64,000 nt of DNA from Prorocentrum cordatum (taxonomy: Eukaryota; Sar; Dinophyceae; Prorocentrales; Prorocentraceae). The notes below the pieces were generated by a model that had not been told where the DNA came from, did not search any database, and was given only the letters and a program-made list of their open reading frames with translations. A program made the translations under genes and the position numbers. The stretch covers positions 127,669 to 191,668 of the forward strand of contig CAUYUJ010017964.1 in assembly GCA_963575745.1 (NCBI GenBank). Direction: 5' to 3'. How positions within the stretch are numbered: the stretch's first letter is position 1; every line of letters begins with the position of its first letter. Below, one piece after another: positions 34,370-46,866 of this stretch.

Positions 34370-36620
34370 CCATTCTGAGTCTGCTGGCCATCCTGAGTCT
34401 TTTGGCCGCTCGTGGTCTGCTGATCATTCTGAGTCTGGGCCATGTTGAGTCTTCTGGCCATTCTGAGTCTTCTGGCCATTCTGAGTCTCTTTGAGTCATG
34501 TGGCCGTTTGAAGCTGCTCGTTATTCCGAGGCTTCTGGCCGCTTTGAGTCAGCTGGCCATTCTAGGGCTTTGGCCATTTTGAGTCAGCTGGCCATTCTCA
34601 GTCCTCCGACCATTCTGAGTCTTGCGGCCATTTTGAGTCTATTTGAGTCTTGTGGTCAGTCTGAGTATGCTGGTCATTCGGAGGCGTCTGGCCGCTCTGC
34701 GCTAGTAGGTCATTCTGAGTCTTTGGCCATTCTGAGTCTTCTGGTCGTTCTGAGTCTTCTGGTTAGTCCGCGTCGATTTGTCCGTTGTGGCCATTCTGAG
34801 TCTGCTGGTCTTTCTGTGTTCGTGGCCATTCTGAGTCTGTGGCTATTTTGATTCTTCTGGCCATTCTGAGTCTTTTGGCCATTCTGAATCTTTTTGAGGC
34901 GTGTGGCCGGTCTGAGTCTGCTGGTCATTCTGAGTGTTTCGGGCGCCCGGACTTTGCTGGTCATTCTGAGTCGTTGGCGGTTTTGAGTCAATCAGTCTCT
35001 CGGCCAGTCTGAGTCTTGTGGCCATTCCGAGTCTCCTGGCCATTCTGCGTCTTTTTGAGTCTTGTGGCCATTCTGTGTCTGCTGGTCATTCTGACTCTTT
35101 TGGCCGCCCTGACTTAGCTGGTCACTCTGAGTCGTTGGCGGTTTGGAGTCGTTCTGAGTCTCTCGGCCATTTTGAGTCTTCCGGCCATTCTGAGCCTCCT
35201 GGCCATTTTGAGTCTTATGAGTCTTGTGGCCATTACGAGTCTTCTGGCCATTCTGAGTCTTGTGGCCATTCTGAGTCTTTCTGAATCTTGTGGCCATTCT
35301 GAGTCTGCTGGTCATTCTGAGTCTTTTGGCCGCCCGACTCAGCTGGTCATTCTGAGTCGTTGGCGGTTGTGGGTTTTTGAGTCTCTCGGCCATTTGGAGT
35401 TTTCTTGCCATTCTGAGTCTCTTGGCCATTTTGAGTTTTATGAGTCTTCTGGCCATTTTGAGTCTTCTGGCCATTCTGAGTCTCCTGGCCATTCTGAGTC
35501 TTATGAGTGTTGTGGCCATTCTGAGTCTTCTGGCCATTCTGAGTCTTGTGGCCATTCTGAGTCTTTTTGAGTCTTGTGGCCATTCTGTGTCTGCTGGTCA
35601 TTCTGACTCTTGTGGCCGCCCTGACGTAGCTCGTCACTCTGAGTCGTTGGCGGTTTGGAGTCATTTTGAGTCTCTCGGCCATTTTGAGTCTTCCGGCCAG
35701 TCTGAGTCTCCTGGCCATTTTGAGTCTTATGAGTCTTGTGGCCATTACGAGTCTTCTGGCCATTCTGAGTCGTGTGGCCATTTCGAGTCTTTCTGAGTAT
35801 TGTGGCCATTCTGAGTCTGGTGGTCATTCTGAGTCCTTTGGCCGCCCTGACTTAGCTGCCCATTCTGAGTCGTTGGCGGTTGTGGGTATTTTGAGTCTCT
35901 CGGCCATTTTGAGTCTTCTGGCCATTCTGAGTATCCTGGCCATTTTGAGTCTTATGAGTCTTCTGGCCATTCTGAGTATCTGGCCATTCTGAGTCTCCTG
36001 GCCATTCTGAGTCTTATGAGTCTTGTGGCCATTCTGAGTCTTCTGGCCATTCTGAGTCTTGTGGCCATTCTGAGCCTTTTGTGAGTCTCGTGGCCATGCT
36101 GTGTCTGCTGGTCATTCTGAGTCTTTTGGCCGCCCTGGCTTAGCTGGTCATTTCGGGTGTTGGCGGTTTTGAGTCATTTTGAGTCTCTCGGCCATTCTGA
36201 GTCTTCTGGCCATTCTGAACCTCCTGGCCATTCCGAGACTTTTGAGTCTTGTGGCCACTATGAGTCTTTTGGCAATTCTGAGTATGTGGCCAGTCTGAGT
36301 CTTTTTGAGTGTTGTGGCCAGTCTGAGTCTGCTGGTCATTCTGAGTCTTTTGGCCGCCCTGACTCAGCTGGTCATTCTGAGTCGTTGGTGGTTGTGAGTC
36401 TATTGAGTTTCTCGGCCATTTTGAGTCTTCCGGCCATTCTGAGTCTCCTGGCCATTTTGAGTCTTATGAGTCTTGTGGCCATTTTGAGTATCTGGCCATT
36501 CTGAGTCTCCTGGCCATTCTAGACTTCTAGATCTTATGAGATTTGTGGCGACTTTGAGTCTTCCGGCGGTTTTCTCTCTGTTGAGTCTGTTGGCCATTCT
36601 GACTCTGCTAGTCTTCTGGT
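34370..36620. repeat. About 18-bp minisatellite, 2.2 kb
   Basis: More than a hundred imperfect units of the form CTGGCCATTCTGAGTCTT, with a higher-order pattern in which blocks ending TTGGCGGTTTTGAGTC recur every few hundred bases. Open frames on both strands are repeat products. Confidence 0.95.
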
Positions 36621-36675
36621 CGTTTGAGCTTCCTGGGTGGGGCCCGCCGCATTTTGTGTGTCTTTGTGTATTACA

Positions 36676-36900
36676 TTCCTGCGGTTGAAGGGAGAAACTA
36701 TCGCAAATTTTCCGCGGCGTCTCCTGCAGTGTGGAGACCGTTGGTTTGGCGTGCTCCGGGACGCAATGTCGTCAATGCCGCTTGGAGTTGCTGCGGTTCA
36801 AGGGGGAAAGTATCGCAAATTTTCCGTGGCGTGTCCTGTAGGGCGGAGACCGTTGGCTTGGCTTTTGCGGGTCCATTGGAGGTCTTCAAGATTGTCCTTG
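36676..36900. repeat. Two-unit tandem repeat, about 112 bp
   Basis: The segment from GCGGTTGAAGGGAGAAACTA through GGAGACCGTTGG to the TTGGCTT region occurs twice in a row with moderate divergence. No gene seen. Confidence 0.7.
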
Positions 36901-37500
36901 TGTAATTGTGGCCAATTGTGTTGAGCGGAAACCGAGGCGAAGTTTCGGAGAGTGCGCGGGCGTGAGTACGATGACTCGGTGGGGTACGCTGTTCGCGCAC
37001 CATCTCCATCAGCATCGTATCATTTCACCATCGTCATCAATATCTCGCATGTGCGTCGTCACCCACACGCACCGCAATCATCGTCGTCATCCGCATGGGG
37101 TTGTTAGGTCTATTTCGCTCGTTACCTTCCTTTTTCCGCTCCATTCACCTTCGTGTTCCTGTTTTTGTCGTACCCATGATGCAGCTCCACCAATCTTTGT
37201 CGAGCCTCCATTCATTCCTCGTGTGCCGCATGATGCGTTCCATCTCGATCATCCCCGCAGTTGTCGTTCGCGTCGTAGTCTGGTGTTTTCTCTCGTGTCC
37301 TTCGAAGTGTCTTCTCATGTTGCGCTCTTGTTGTAGGGCGGCGCCATGGCAATGCAACAAAATGGTGCTGCGCGGTTGGTTTTTCGAAAGCGTTTTGATT
37401 GGTTGCGCGTGTTGGACACGCGCTCTTTGTGGTGGGCTTGCGGTGATGCAGCCGCGTCGGCTGTTTCCTGCGCTTTCTTTCTGCTTCCACTGCTTCGGGC
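36901..37500. other. Upstream region of the RRM gene
   Basis: No repeat or gene was recognised. A pyrimidine-rich stretch (about 37460-37495) precedes the chosen ATG at 37501 and could belong to a trans-splicing acceptor, but no AG sits directly before the start. Confidence 0.35.
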
Positions 37501-38788
37501 ATGGCTGCTGCCATGTCGTTCGCTCGCGTCCTTGGCGCGGCGGCGCAGAAGTTCGTGGAAGCGGACGACGACTGGCTGCTGGACCAGAAGGCGCGGAAGG
37601 GGCATACGAATGCTCCCTCGCGTCGTTGTGTGGCGGGGTGATTTTACGTGCCCTGTTTGTGGCGTGGGTGCGTGAGTGGCGTGGTGTTCGCTGGGGGCTG
37701 TCTGTGTGTGTAGTTGCGTCAGGTGTACGCCGTCGCCTTGGACGGGCGGGCGCAGCTGGCGAAAAACGCGCTCGGCGCGTACGACCGCAACAAGGTCCTG
37801 TGGTCGTCGACAGCGGAGTACAAGGCGGGCGTTTCGGCGCGCGCAGTAGGGTTTGCACTGTCAGGGGCGGGGTTGTGTGTGTAGTGTCCGGACGGACGGA
37901 TTGTTCCGGTGCGGAGACAGCGGCGCGGTCGCAGGCTGAGGGTTTCGGGCAGTTTTTTTTTTGGGGGGGGGATGGCGTGGGGTTTCTGGCCGCATGTGAG
38001 GTCGGGGAGCTCGACCCGGACACGGCGGAGAAGGCCTCCGCGCTCGGGACCAAGGTAGTGGTCAAGAGCACGAACCCTGGAGCGCAGCGGTACACCCGCG
38101 CGGTGCTCGCCGTCGACGTGGACGGCTTTGTGAAGGCGTGGGGGTATCGGGGTTTGTGGGAGTAGGAGAGGTGGGGTGCGTTCTTTGGCAGGTGGGGCCC
38201 TCCACCACGAGCGGGCAGCACCTGGGCGGGGACTGGCTGCACCCGAACCGGCTGCAGTGGGCAGCTTAGTTGCGGCTCGCGCGTTTGCTTGCCATGTTCC
38301 GGTAGTGTTTTTGCGTTTTTTTCGCCATTGTGTCGCGCGGAGTATCCGATTGTCCCGGGGTTGGTCGGCGTTGGTTTTCGCTGCGTTTAGGCGCGCGGGC
38401 GGCCGCCGAGGTCTGCGGCCGAGGTGGCGGCCGAGCGCGGTTACTACCAGCCTGCGCGGGCCTACGCGCCTAAACAGCCGCGGGCGCTGGCAGACGGTGG
38501 GCGCGCGCCAGCGACCCCGCCGCTCCGCCCGGCGCTCGAGGACGGCGAGCGCTGGGGAGGGAATGCGGTCAGACGCAGCCGCGCTCGTATCTTTGCGCGT
38601 TGATCTGTCGGGGAAGCGGGGGGGGGGGGAGGGGGGAGATTGTTTTTTCCCTGTTTCGTTTCTGTCGGCGCGAGGACGGGGGGCGCTCGCGGTCGCCCGC
38701 GGGGCGCCGCGTGTACGTCTCGAACCTTCCTTGGGACCTCACCGAGGAGCAAGCGAAGACGGACTTCGGGCTCGCCGGAGCTGTCCGG
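37501..38788 (+). CDS. Six 5' exons of an RRM (RNA-binding) protein gene, interrupted by giant element B
   Basis: Proposed exons are 37501-37590, 37723-37824, 38001-38135, 38192-38260, 38391-38582 and 38675-38788, all joining in phase 0. Every intron starts GC, ends AG and is followed by G; several donors read AAG|GC. Exons are strongly G/C-biased at third codon positions. The start ATG 37501 gives MAAAMSFARVLG. Exons 2 and 3 encode VYAVALDGRAQLAKNAL and VGELDPDTAEKASAL. Exon 6 has an RS-like lead (DGGRSRSPAGRR) followed by the first strand and helix of an RRM, VYVSNLPWDLTEEQAK, ending GAVR. The RNP1 half of the RRM is absent here; it should lie to the right of copy B but was not found. The product probably binds RNA; its target is unknown. 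Confidence 0.72.
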
Positions 38789-38910
38789 GCCTTAGCTGGG
38801 CTCGCGAGGCGTCGGCGGCGCATCGAAACAGTTGCGTGCGCGCGCGGTGTTTGCTCGGTTTGCGTTGCGCCGGGGCTGCCTGGGGCGCGCGTGGGGTGAG
38901 GGGCGATTTT
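38789..38910 (+). other. Start of intron 6 of the RRM gene, up to the 3' end of copy B
   Basis: The intron opens GCCTTAGCTGG after exon 6. At about 38910 the sequence becomes the conserved 3'-terminal block of the giant element, in antisense orientation to the host gene. Confidence 0.55.
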
Positions 38911-39160
38911 TCCCCATGTCCTAAGGATTGGGGTTCTTGTTATTACTCTGACGCCTCCCACTCCTCCTCCTCCTTCTTCCTCCCGCTCGCGCCTCCCTCC
39001 TCCCAATGATAATCACCAGATAAGACAAGACAAGATAAGTTACTACAAGATAAGATAGCACAAGATATAGAGATAAGTGTGGTATATGATATAGATACCC
39101 CTCTACCGTCACCTGTGTATATGATGTAGAGAGATCGCCCCCAGATATGTGTGTGTCATC
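38911..39160 (-). other. 3'-terminal block of giant element, copy B
   Basis: Matches copy A from about 14190: TCCTAAGGA, GTTATTACTCTGACG, CTCCTCC run, GATAAGACAAGA-type repeats. Beyond about 39070 the copies differ until the tandem array begins. This defines the shared outer edge of the element. Confidence 0.65.
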
Positions 39161-40620
39161 ATGGTCGCAAAACGCTGCCAGGGGCATCATTTGGGTGCCC
39201 CAAGGGGGAGCCACCCTGGCTGATCTCACGAGCCCGTTCGCGCCGATTTTGGTGGGACGTCTCAGCTAGAATTGCCGTTTGGCGCCCCCAACATGTATCT
39301 CTTGAGAGCCTCATGGTCGCAAAACGCTGCCAGGGGCATCATTTGGGAGCCCCAAGGGGGAGCCACCCTGGCTGATCTCACGAGCCCGTTCGCGCCGATT
39401 TTGGGGGGGCGCCTCAGCTAGAATTGCCGTTTGGCCTCCCCAACATGTATCTCTTGAGAGCCTCATGGTCACAAAACGCTGCCAGGGGCATCATTTGGGA
39501 GCCCCAAGGGGGGGCCACCCTGGCTGATCTCACGAGCCCGTTCGCGCCGATTTTGGTGGGACGTCTCAGCTAGAATTGCCGTTTGGCGCCCCGAACATGT
39601 ATATCTTGAGAGCCTCATGGTCGCAAAACGCTGCCAGGGGCATCATTTGGGAGCCCCAAGGGGGAGCCACCCTGGCTGATCTCACGAGCCCGTTCGCGCC
39701 GATTTTGGTGGGACGTCTCAGCTAGAATTGCCGTTTGGCGCCCCCAACATGTATCTCTTGAGAGCCTCATGGTCGCAAAACGCTGCCAGGTGCATCATTT
39801 GGGAGCCCCAAGGGGGAGCCACCCTGGCTGATCTCACGAGCCCGTTCGCGCCGATTTTGGTGGGACGCCTCAGCTAGAATTGCCGTTTGGCGTCCCCAAC
39901 ATGTATCTCTTGAGAGCCTCATGGTCACAAAGCGCTGCCAGGGGCATCATTTGGGAGCCCCAAGGGGGAGCCACCCTGGCTGATCTCACGAGCCCGTTCG
40001 CGCCGATTTTGGTGGGACGTCTCAGCTAAAATTGCCGTTTGGCCTCCCCAACATGTCTCTCTTGAGAGCCTCATGGTCGCAAAACGCAGCCAGGGGCATC
40101 ATTTGGGAGCCCCAAGGGGGAGCCACCCTGGCTGATCTCACGAGCCCGTTCGCGCCGATGTTGGTGGGACGTCTCAGCTAGAATTGCCGTTTGGCGCCCC
40201 CAACATGTATCCCTTGAGGGCCTCATGGTCACAAAACGTTGCCAGGGGCATCATTTGGGAGCCCCAAGGGGGAGCCACCCTGGCTGATCTCACGAGCCCG
40301 TTCGCGCCGATTTTGGTGGGAAGTCTCAGCTAGAATTGCCGTTTGGCGCCCCCAACATGTATCTCTTGAGAGCCTCATGGTCACAAAACGCTGCCAGGGG
40401 CATCATTGCCTCTCCTCCTTAAGGGGGAAAGGACACCCTGACCTTCTCTTCACGAGCCGTCGCGCCGATTTGGTGGAACCCAGGTCTCAGCTAAATTGCC
40501 GTTTGGCCGGCGTCCCCAACATGTACTCTTGAGAGCCTCATTGGTCCAAACGCTGCCAGGGGCATTCCATTTTTTCTTTGGGAGCCCAAGGGGAAGCCAC
40601 CATGGTCGATCCACGATGCC
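39161..40620. repeat. 152-bp tandem array in 3' region of copy B (about 10 units)
   Basis: Units start near 39169, 39321, 39473, 39625, 39777, 39929, 40081, 40233 and 40385, with a last unit from about 40538 carrying many indels. Same unit as at 14411-15549. The array is two units longer than in copy A, which explains the changed offset between the terminal blocks (24720) and the ORFs (25120). Confidence 0.95.
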
Positions 40621-40629
40621 GTGACGACG

Positions 40630-40774
40630 AAGAGAGAGAGAGAGCTGGCGAGAGAGAGAGACGAGAGAAGAGAGAGAGAATGAGAGAGAGAGAGAGAGAG
40701 AGAGAGCAAGAGAAGAGAGAGAGAGAGAGAGGAGAGAGAAGAGAGAGAGAGAGGAAGCCGAGAGAGAGGAGAGG

Positions 40775-40824
<50 letters not shown>

Positions 40825-40835
40825 GAGAGAGAGAC
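40630..40835. repeat. Interrupted (GA)n tract, 3' region of copy B
   Basis: GA-rich tract with many interruptions, in the same position as 15550-15714 in copy A. The nearby damaged array unit and this tract are the least conserved part of the two copies. Confidence 0.9.
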
Positions 40836-41199
40836 CGGACAAGTAGGCGGACCAGGGTCCGTCCGCGAGGCGCACTGCGGTGCGACAACCCGCAAAACAC
40901 TATTGGCGGCGGTGCAGCCTAAGGATACGAGGGCGGGCAGAGACCCCCTCCCCCGGCGCATTGCGTCTGAAGCTACGGACGGCGGACAGACTGTGAAGAT
41001 CTCACGTGTCAGACCGCGTGACGAAGAAGGCCCCAACAAGAAAGGCGACGTGCGGACACGTGGCTAGGCGGCTTGGCAGACCGCCAGTTGGGCGCTTGGC
41101 CGCAGCGCGGCGCGCAGGGACGGGGCACCCCCCGCCCCCACGCCCTGACACCGTGGACGCGGGGCCACGCGTGCACACGGGCAGGCAGAATGGCGGAGA

Positions 41200-44100
41200 T
41201 TAGCGCGGGGCTCCAGGCGGAGCGCCGCGGAGCGATGACAGCATAGCATGGAGGGTGAGTGGCGGCGCAGCACCATCGGGCGGGGGTGTAAGCAGCTCGG
41301 CGAAGGCACGACCGGCGCGGTGGAGGCGCTGGAGCAAAGGGCCTTGACGGGCTTGGGCAGCGGCAAGGTCGGCGGCGAGAGCTGCGCACCTCTGCTGGAG
41401 AGCGGCCATAGACTGGGACAGCTCGGCTTCGCGGTCGGTGCGGGGCGGCTGCTCTGTGCCCGCGGCCGCAGGCCTCGCGGCGGGGACGAGGTCATCGGTG
41501 CGCCTGGCCAGGTGGTGGACCAGCGCAGTGCGGCGGTCCGTGCGCTGGCGGCCGTCGCCGTGGCGAGGCGACTGGAGGGTGTCGCGCGGTCCCAGGGCTG
41601 AAGCCGCTGGGGCCACGCCCCATGAGGACGGAGGAGCCGCAGCCTCGCAGCCTGCAACAGTAGGAGCGTGGACGGGGCGCGACGGCCTGACTGGCTCAGT
41701 GCCCTGCGGGGGGGCTGAAGCCGCCCCCGCGGGCTGGCGCTGGTGGGGGGACGGGGTTGGTGGCACGGAGGGGCCAATCATGATGCCGTGCGAGGGCTCA
41801 GAGGTCGGCCGCGTGACCGGGTGGCGACTCGATGAAGCGGCATCGTCGGCAGCGTGGGGTGTCGGCGGGACGTCGTCTATGCTGCCACCCAATCCGAGGG
41901 GGTCATAAAAGTCCTCGTCGGCGTCTTGGAGGTGAGCGACGTCATCATGTGGGTGCGGTGCCGCTCTCGGTGGCGGAGTCGAGGTGGGCGTCGTGCGGAT
42001 GCCCGACGGGGCAGGGTTGGCGCTGGCTGGCCCGTCGTCCAGGAAGTCTAGTCCCCCGCCGAAGCCGAACGGGTCGTCCTCCTGTTCGTCGTACATCGCC
42101 CGTTGTGCCTCGGCCCAGAGCTCGTCAGGGTTCTGCGGGATGTCTGGTCCAGCCGCAGGTGGTGCCTGGTCCGACAGCAGGGGGTTTGGTTCCATTTTGC
42201 TGAGTTCAGCCGCTGTAAACCCAGCCCTGCGGTGTGGGAGCGGCAGAGTACGGTGTCTGCGCTCGTAGATGGCGACAGCGACCCCGTGGAGCACGGTCGC
42301 TTGGCGATGTCGTGTTTTGGCAGCTTCAACGATGTCGTCGGAGAGGTTGTGCGTGCGTGCCGCCGCTGTGGCAAGGGCGTCGGCCTGACGGTTGAACTCC
42401 TCCGCGATGGGCCCGATGAGCCCACGGTCGATGCCCAGGTCTCCCAGGTGGCTGGCGACTTTTTCGACGCGAAACATGTCGGGCTTGGCCATGACACATC
42501 GGTGAATCCTTGCCCAGAGCTCCGCGTGCGTGCCCTGCGGCGCTGGATGTCCGTCGATGATGCTTTGAAACCCATCGACCACCGCCTGGTTGTCCACGAA
42601 GACGTGCACGGGCCGTTCGGCGCACGCCGTAAGGTGGACGATGGCAAGGGTCTCCGCAACCTGGGCGTTCTGCGTTAGGCCGTGAACGCGTGCACTGTAG
42701 TTCATGCGGTGGTCGATGCCGTAGTAGACGCCGTAGCCCGCTCGTGCTAGGAGTGGGATGGCTTGGTTGGTGCACGCACCGTCCGTGGCAGCATAGACCC
42801 ATGTCCATCCAGTGTCGTTGTCAAGGTAGGTGGTGTAGGTGTCCTGGGCTGAAGCCGCAGGATCACCCTCAGGGGGGGGCCGCGGGATGGGCTGTGGCAG
42901 CGGGTCCCTCGCGAGGTCGGCCTGCAGGTCGAGGAGGGCTGGGTCTTCGTCGAAGAGCCCGCAGTGTCTTGTGTGCGGCGGAAGACGGGCCCACTGGTCG
43001 TCACTGATGAGGGTGGTGAGAGGAACTCTTTCTCGGGCCCAGCACTTACAGTCGCGGACAGTGTGCTCCTGAGTTTCCTCTTCCTCGTCGCAGTAGCGGC
43101 ACATGGGGCTGAAGTCTGCCGACGTGTTGGATCGGGATCGTCGCTGTTGGGTGTGATTCCCGCCCGACAGGTAGTTTAGGAGGAGCGCCAGCTGCCAGGC
43201 AGTGCATTTGGCTGCTCCTTTGGTTCGGGCGAGCCACGTGCTGGCGAAGAGGTCAAGGCCCTGTCTGACCGAGGCGAGTTAGCCAAGGTCGTGTCGCCGT
43301 GGCTTGATCTTGCGCAGAAATGCCCTGCGTTGTGAGGCCCGCAGCATGTGCAGGAAGGCGTTTTGGGGTAGATTCAGCCAGCTGATCGGGCAGCCCCAGT
43401 CATCGTACATGATGCCGAATGTGGGCCAGGTCCATCGGAGCTGCTGGAGCGACTGGACGAGTCGCCCGACGGGTCCTCCACCAAACAGGGTCTGGACGTG
43501 GTGTTGGAGGTCTCTGGCGAGCCCGCAGAGTGTGACGTCGCGGTTAACCTGACGCCGCAGGCACAGGAATGCTTCACGCTGCGTGATGGCGTCGATCTCA
43601 AGGGCGTGTCCCGGCACGCACACGGCCATGAGAGTCCAGAACTCGACCCACTTGTTCCCCTTGGGGCGTATAGCCGCCTTGAGGGCGTGGTTGTAGGCAG
43701 TCTTGGCTGGGCCTGATGGTGCTTGGATGTCGGTGCCCGTGGTGCAGACGCTGGCGGCCAGGGATCGGGCGTGCCGCGCCTTGATAAGCATCGGCGACGG
43801 GAGCTTGCCAATGCGCGGCAGGCGGATAGTCGCCCTCCGCACACGGGCGTCTGCGGTGGCCGTGAGGTTAAGCGCGGCTGGAGCCGGCGCTGCCTCGGCG
43901 TTGATGTAACTCCCGACGAGCTTGAAGGAATCGACCACTCGGAGGGGGCGATCCGCCAGTGTGAGCTGGGTGACGGCGGCGTGCAGCTCATCGGTGAGCG
44001 CCCACCCTGCCACTTTACCAGGGTGAATGCGTTGACCGGAGAATCGGTCAAACTTGGCGGTTTCGTCGAGAGATTTCTGCAGCTCAGGAGCGGTGTGGGT

Positions 44101-46866
44101 AGTGGAGTTGCTGTCGTCAACGAAGGTAGTGCTGAGTGATCGAGGAACGTATCGGTGCTGCCTCTTTGTCCACACGCACATGAGCAGCTTGATGTCATCC
44201 AGGGACCACGAGCTGCCCTGGAGGTGACCGTTTGTCCTGGCCAGGTCCCTGGAGTACGCTCCGTTCATGCGGATGTAGCGTTTGTGGTGTCTGTAGAAGT
44301 TTCGGCGGACAGTAACGATGTCTTGTGGGCACCCCGCGTGCAGCGCAAGGTTTAGACAGATGTCCGTGATGAGGTAGTCGAAGCACTTCTGTCGGTCAAG
44401 GGCTGCTCCAGCTAAGGGGAGGAGTAAAGTCCTGGCGTGTTCGATGCGCAGGGCGAGAGAAGTGCTGACATCCCCAATGGTGGCTTTGGGAACGGCGCCG
44501 AAGCTCGTGGCATGGGTCCATCCTTGCCGCCAGGTCGTGAGGCTACGGTAGGCCGGCGCCTCCCACGCATACATCCACACGGAAAGAACCGAGAGAAGCC
44601 GTTGGTCCGTCGGGAGTTCCCCTCGGCCTTTTCGGAGGCACGGGTTTGGCACGTGCAGGAGGGGCTCGGGGATGGTGCCAGTGCGTTGCATAGCACGTAA
44701 GACGCTGGCGAAGAGGCGAAGGATGTCGTCGGGTAACTCCTTTGCCTCCTTGGTCGTCCAGCCGTCGAGTCCCCCCGCGCGGCGCGGTGAACGGGTGCGA
44801 ATGAAGTGGATGAGTTGGTCGTCGGTAAGGTGGAAGGGGGCTGCTGGTGATGGCGTAGGCAGCTCTTGGCGGTATTCGTCGTAGAAGTCCGCCCACGTCG
44901 GCATAGCTTCGGCGTCATGGCCCGCGCGAGCGCGGTACGTGCCCAGGATGGGCTCCCAGGTGTCGACCATGAGCTTGAGCATGTCTTTGGTGTTGGCAAC
45001 GATAGCGTTGGCGGGGAGGGCGTCGGGAACCTGGGCTGGTAGTGGGCCACGAATGGGGCCGTCGTCGTTGTCCGTGTCGGGCGAGCTACCGTCGCCGGGG
45101 CTGAAGCCGCCGGCGTCGGTGTCGGCGTCACTGTCGTCCGTGCTAGCTTGGTCAGGGTGGAAGGCGGTGATGTCGCAGTGGAGCTGTGCATCGTCGGGAG
45201 TGGTAGGCGTGCGGAGATACGCCGTGGGCGAGCAGTCGGCAGCCCGTGCGTATATGGCCGCCTTGCGCCCGCTTGGCTCGCGGACGCCCTCAGACCAGAT
45301 CTTGATGCGTTCGGCTTTGGCTCGGTTTGCACGTCGCGCCAGCTCCGAGTCTAGATTTTGGATCAGACGATCGAGCTGCTCTCCGCGTGGCGTTGGCACG
45401 TCGGGGGTCCAGGCGTCAGGAAAGGCCAGGAGGGCCGTGGGGCGCAGCTTGTGGCAGAGAAGGCGGGCCGCGGCCCACGTGCAGTCGATGCGTTGCGCCA
45501 GGTGCGGCGGGATAGCACGGCAGTCTATATGATGGTGCAGTCCGATGAAGCGAAGCTCGCAAAGTTGCCGATGGAGCTTGCGAAGGCGGTTCATGTGAAT
45601 CGTGGAAGCTCCGTAGGTGGGAAAGGCGCGGGGGACGGCGGGTCGCTCCTCGAACGTGGGTGTGAGCCCGTGCATGGTAGGGGCCTTCTTTTTTGGGTGG
45701 TCTGGCGGTGGGGGCGGCAGGTCCCGCAGCCGGGTGAGATGGTACTCATGGCTGGCCTCGTTTGCCAGGGCGAACATGCGTTCCACATCGTCGCGTGCGT
45801 CAGCCTGCTCCATGCGGTCGTGGTATCGTCCGGCGATGTGGGTCCCTAGTGCCTGGAGTTCGTGGTCCTCATGAGCTCCGTCGTTTGGAGGGTATGGCGT
45901 GGGGGCCAAAAGGCGTGGGGCCGTGTGATCGAGGCGGCTTAGGTCGAGTGTGACCTGCAGGCCAACATGGGACTTCGCTGGCAAGTCACGCAGATAGCAG
46001 AAGTCGGTGACAAGGGATCGCGCAGCTTGGTTGGCGATGACATAGTCGATGCGCGAAGTGCGGGGGCACTTGGTGACGCGGTCCCAGTCAGGGATATTGC
46101 CATATGTGTGCATGGTGTGGTCTGGTGTGCCTTCAGCGACGTTGGACCATCCGTGCTGCATCATGTGCAGCAGGTGTGGATTGTCGTCGATGTTCGTGTT
46201 GGCGTCCATACAAATGAAATACGGGGCTGAGCCGACCCTCGCGGCGGCGCAATCAGCAAGCCGAAATATATCGGTGCTGTCCCCTCCAGCGACCCCGTAG
46301 AGGCTCGCAATGTAGATCCCAGCGGGACCGTGGTTGTTTCGTCGCCGCCTGCGGCGGTGCTGGGTGCAGAGCGGGAGGAAGACCTCGTGCCATCGTTTCT
46401 TGGCCTTGAGGGTGGCGATACAGGTCGCAATGTCGTCGACGGTGGAGTCGACGATGGCGTCCTTAGAGAGGATGGCAACCCCGCCCGAGGCGCCGGTGTT
46501 GCCCTCGACCGTGTGGTCCGTGCCACCGTGAGCAGCTTTGCGCTGGGCACGCGCCAGGTCCAGGTCAGGTCCCAGACTGGCCTGGTATCCTCCGTGGTGT
46601 GGATTGGCGGCGTTGGTGGCGATGGCTTGCCTGGTAGGCTTGGCATGACGGGTCTCCTGCAGCGCTATGACTGCGGCGTTGTGGTCGACACCTAGGGCGG
46701 TAATGGTTGGCCAGTTCGCTGGAAGACTCGTGATGTTGAGGCTGACGAGGTGGATGGAGCGCCCTGGCCCATCTCCGTCGGTGGAGCTGGGGTTAGCACG
46801 CCCCGCACGGTGGAGGGCGGCCTGGCCATCACCCAGGTAGGAGGCTTGGCCACAGTAGGAGCTCAT
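41200..46866 (-). pseudogene. Giant LINE ORF3, copy B, one nonsense mutation
   Basis: This is collinear with the intact ORF3 at 16080-21746. A single substitution (plus strand GAGGTAGCC in A, GAGTTAGCC in B, at 43279) turns a Tyr codon into TAA at residue 1196. The frame stays open on both sides. The first part (to 43279, 1195 residues) keeps the endonuclease and reverse transcriptase; the part after the stop keeps the CCHC knuckle, RNase H and tail. The element could still make a truncated enzyme, but not the full protein without readthrough. Confidence 0.9.

Noticed and set aside
37095-38165. Single 356-codon open frame across the RRM gene
   Set aside because: It mixes exon and intron sequence. 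The GC-AG exon model explains the protein-like parts better.
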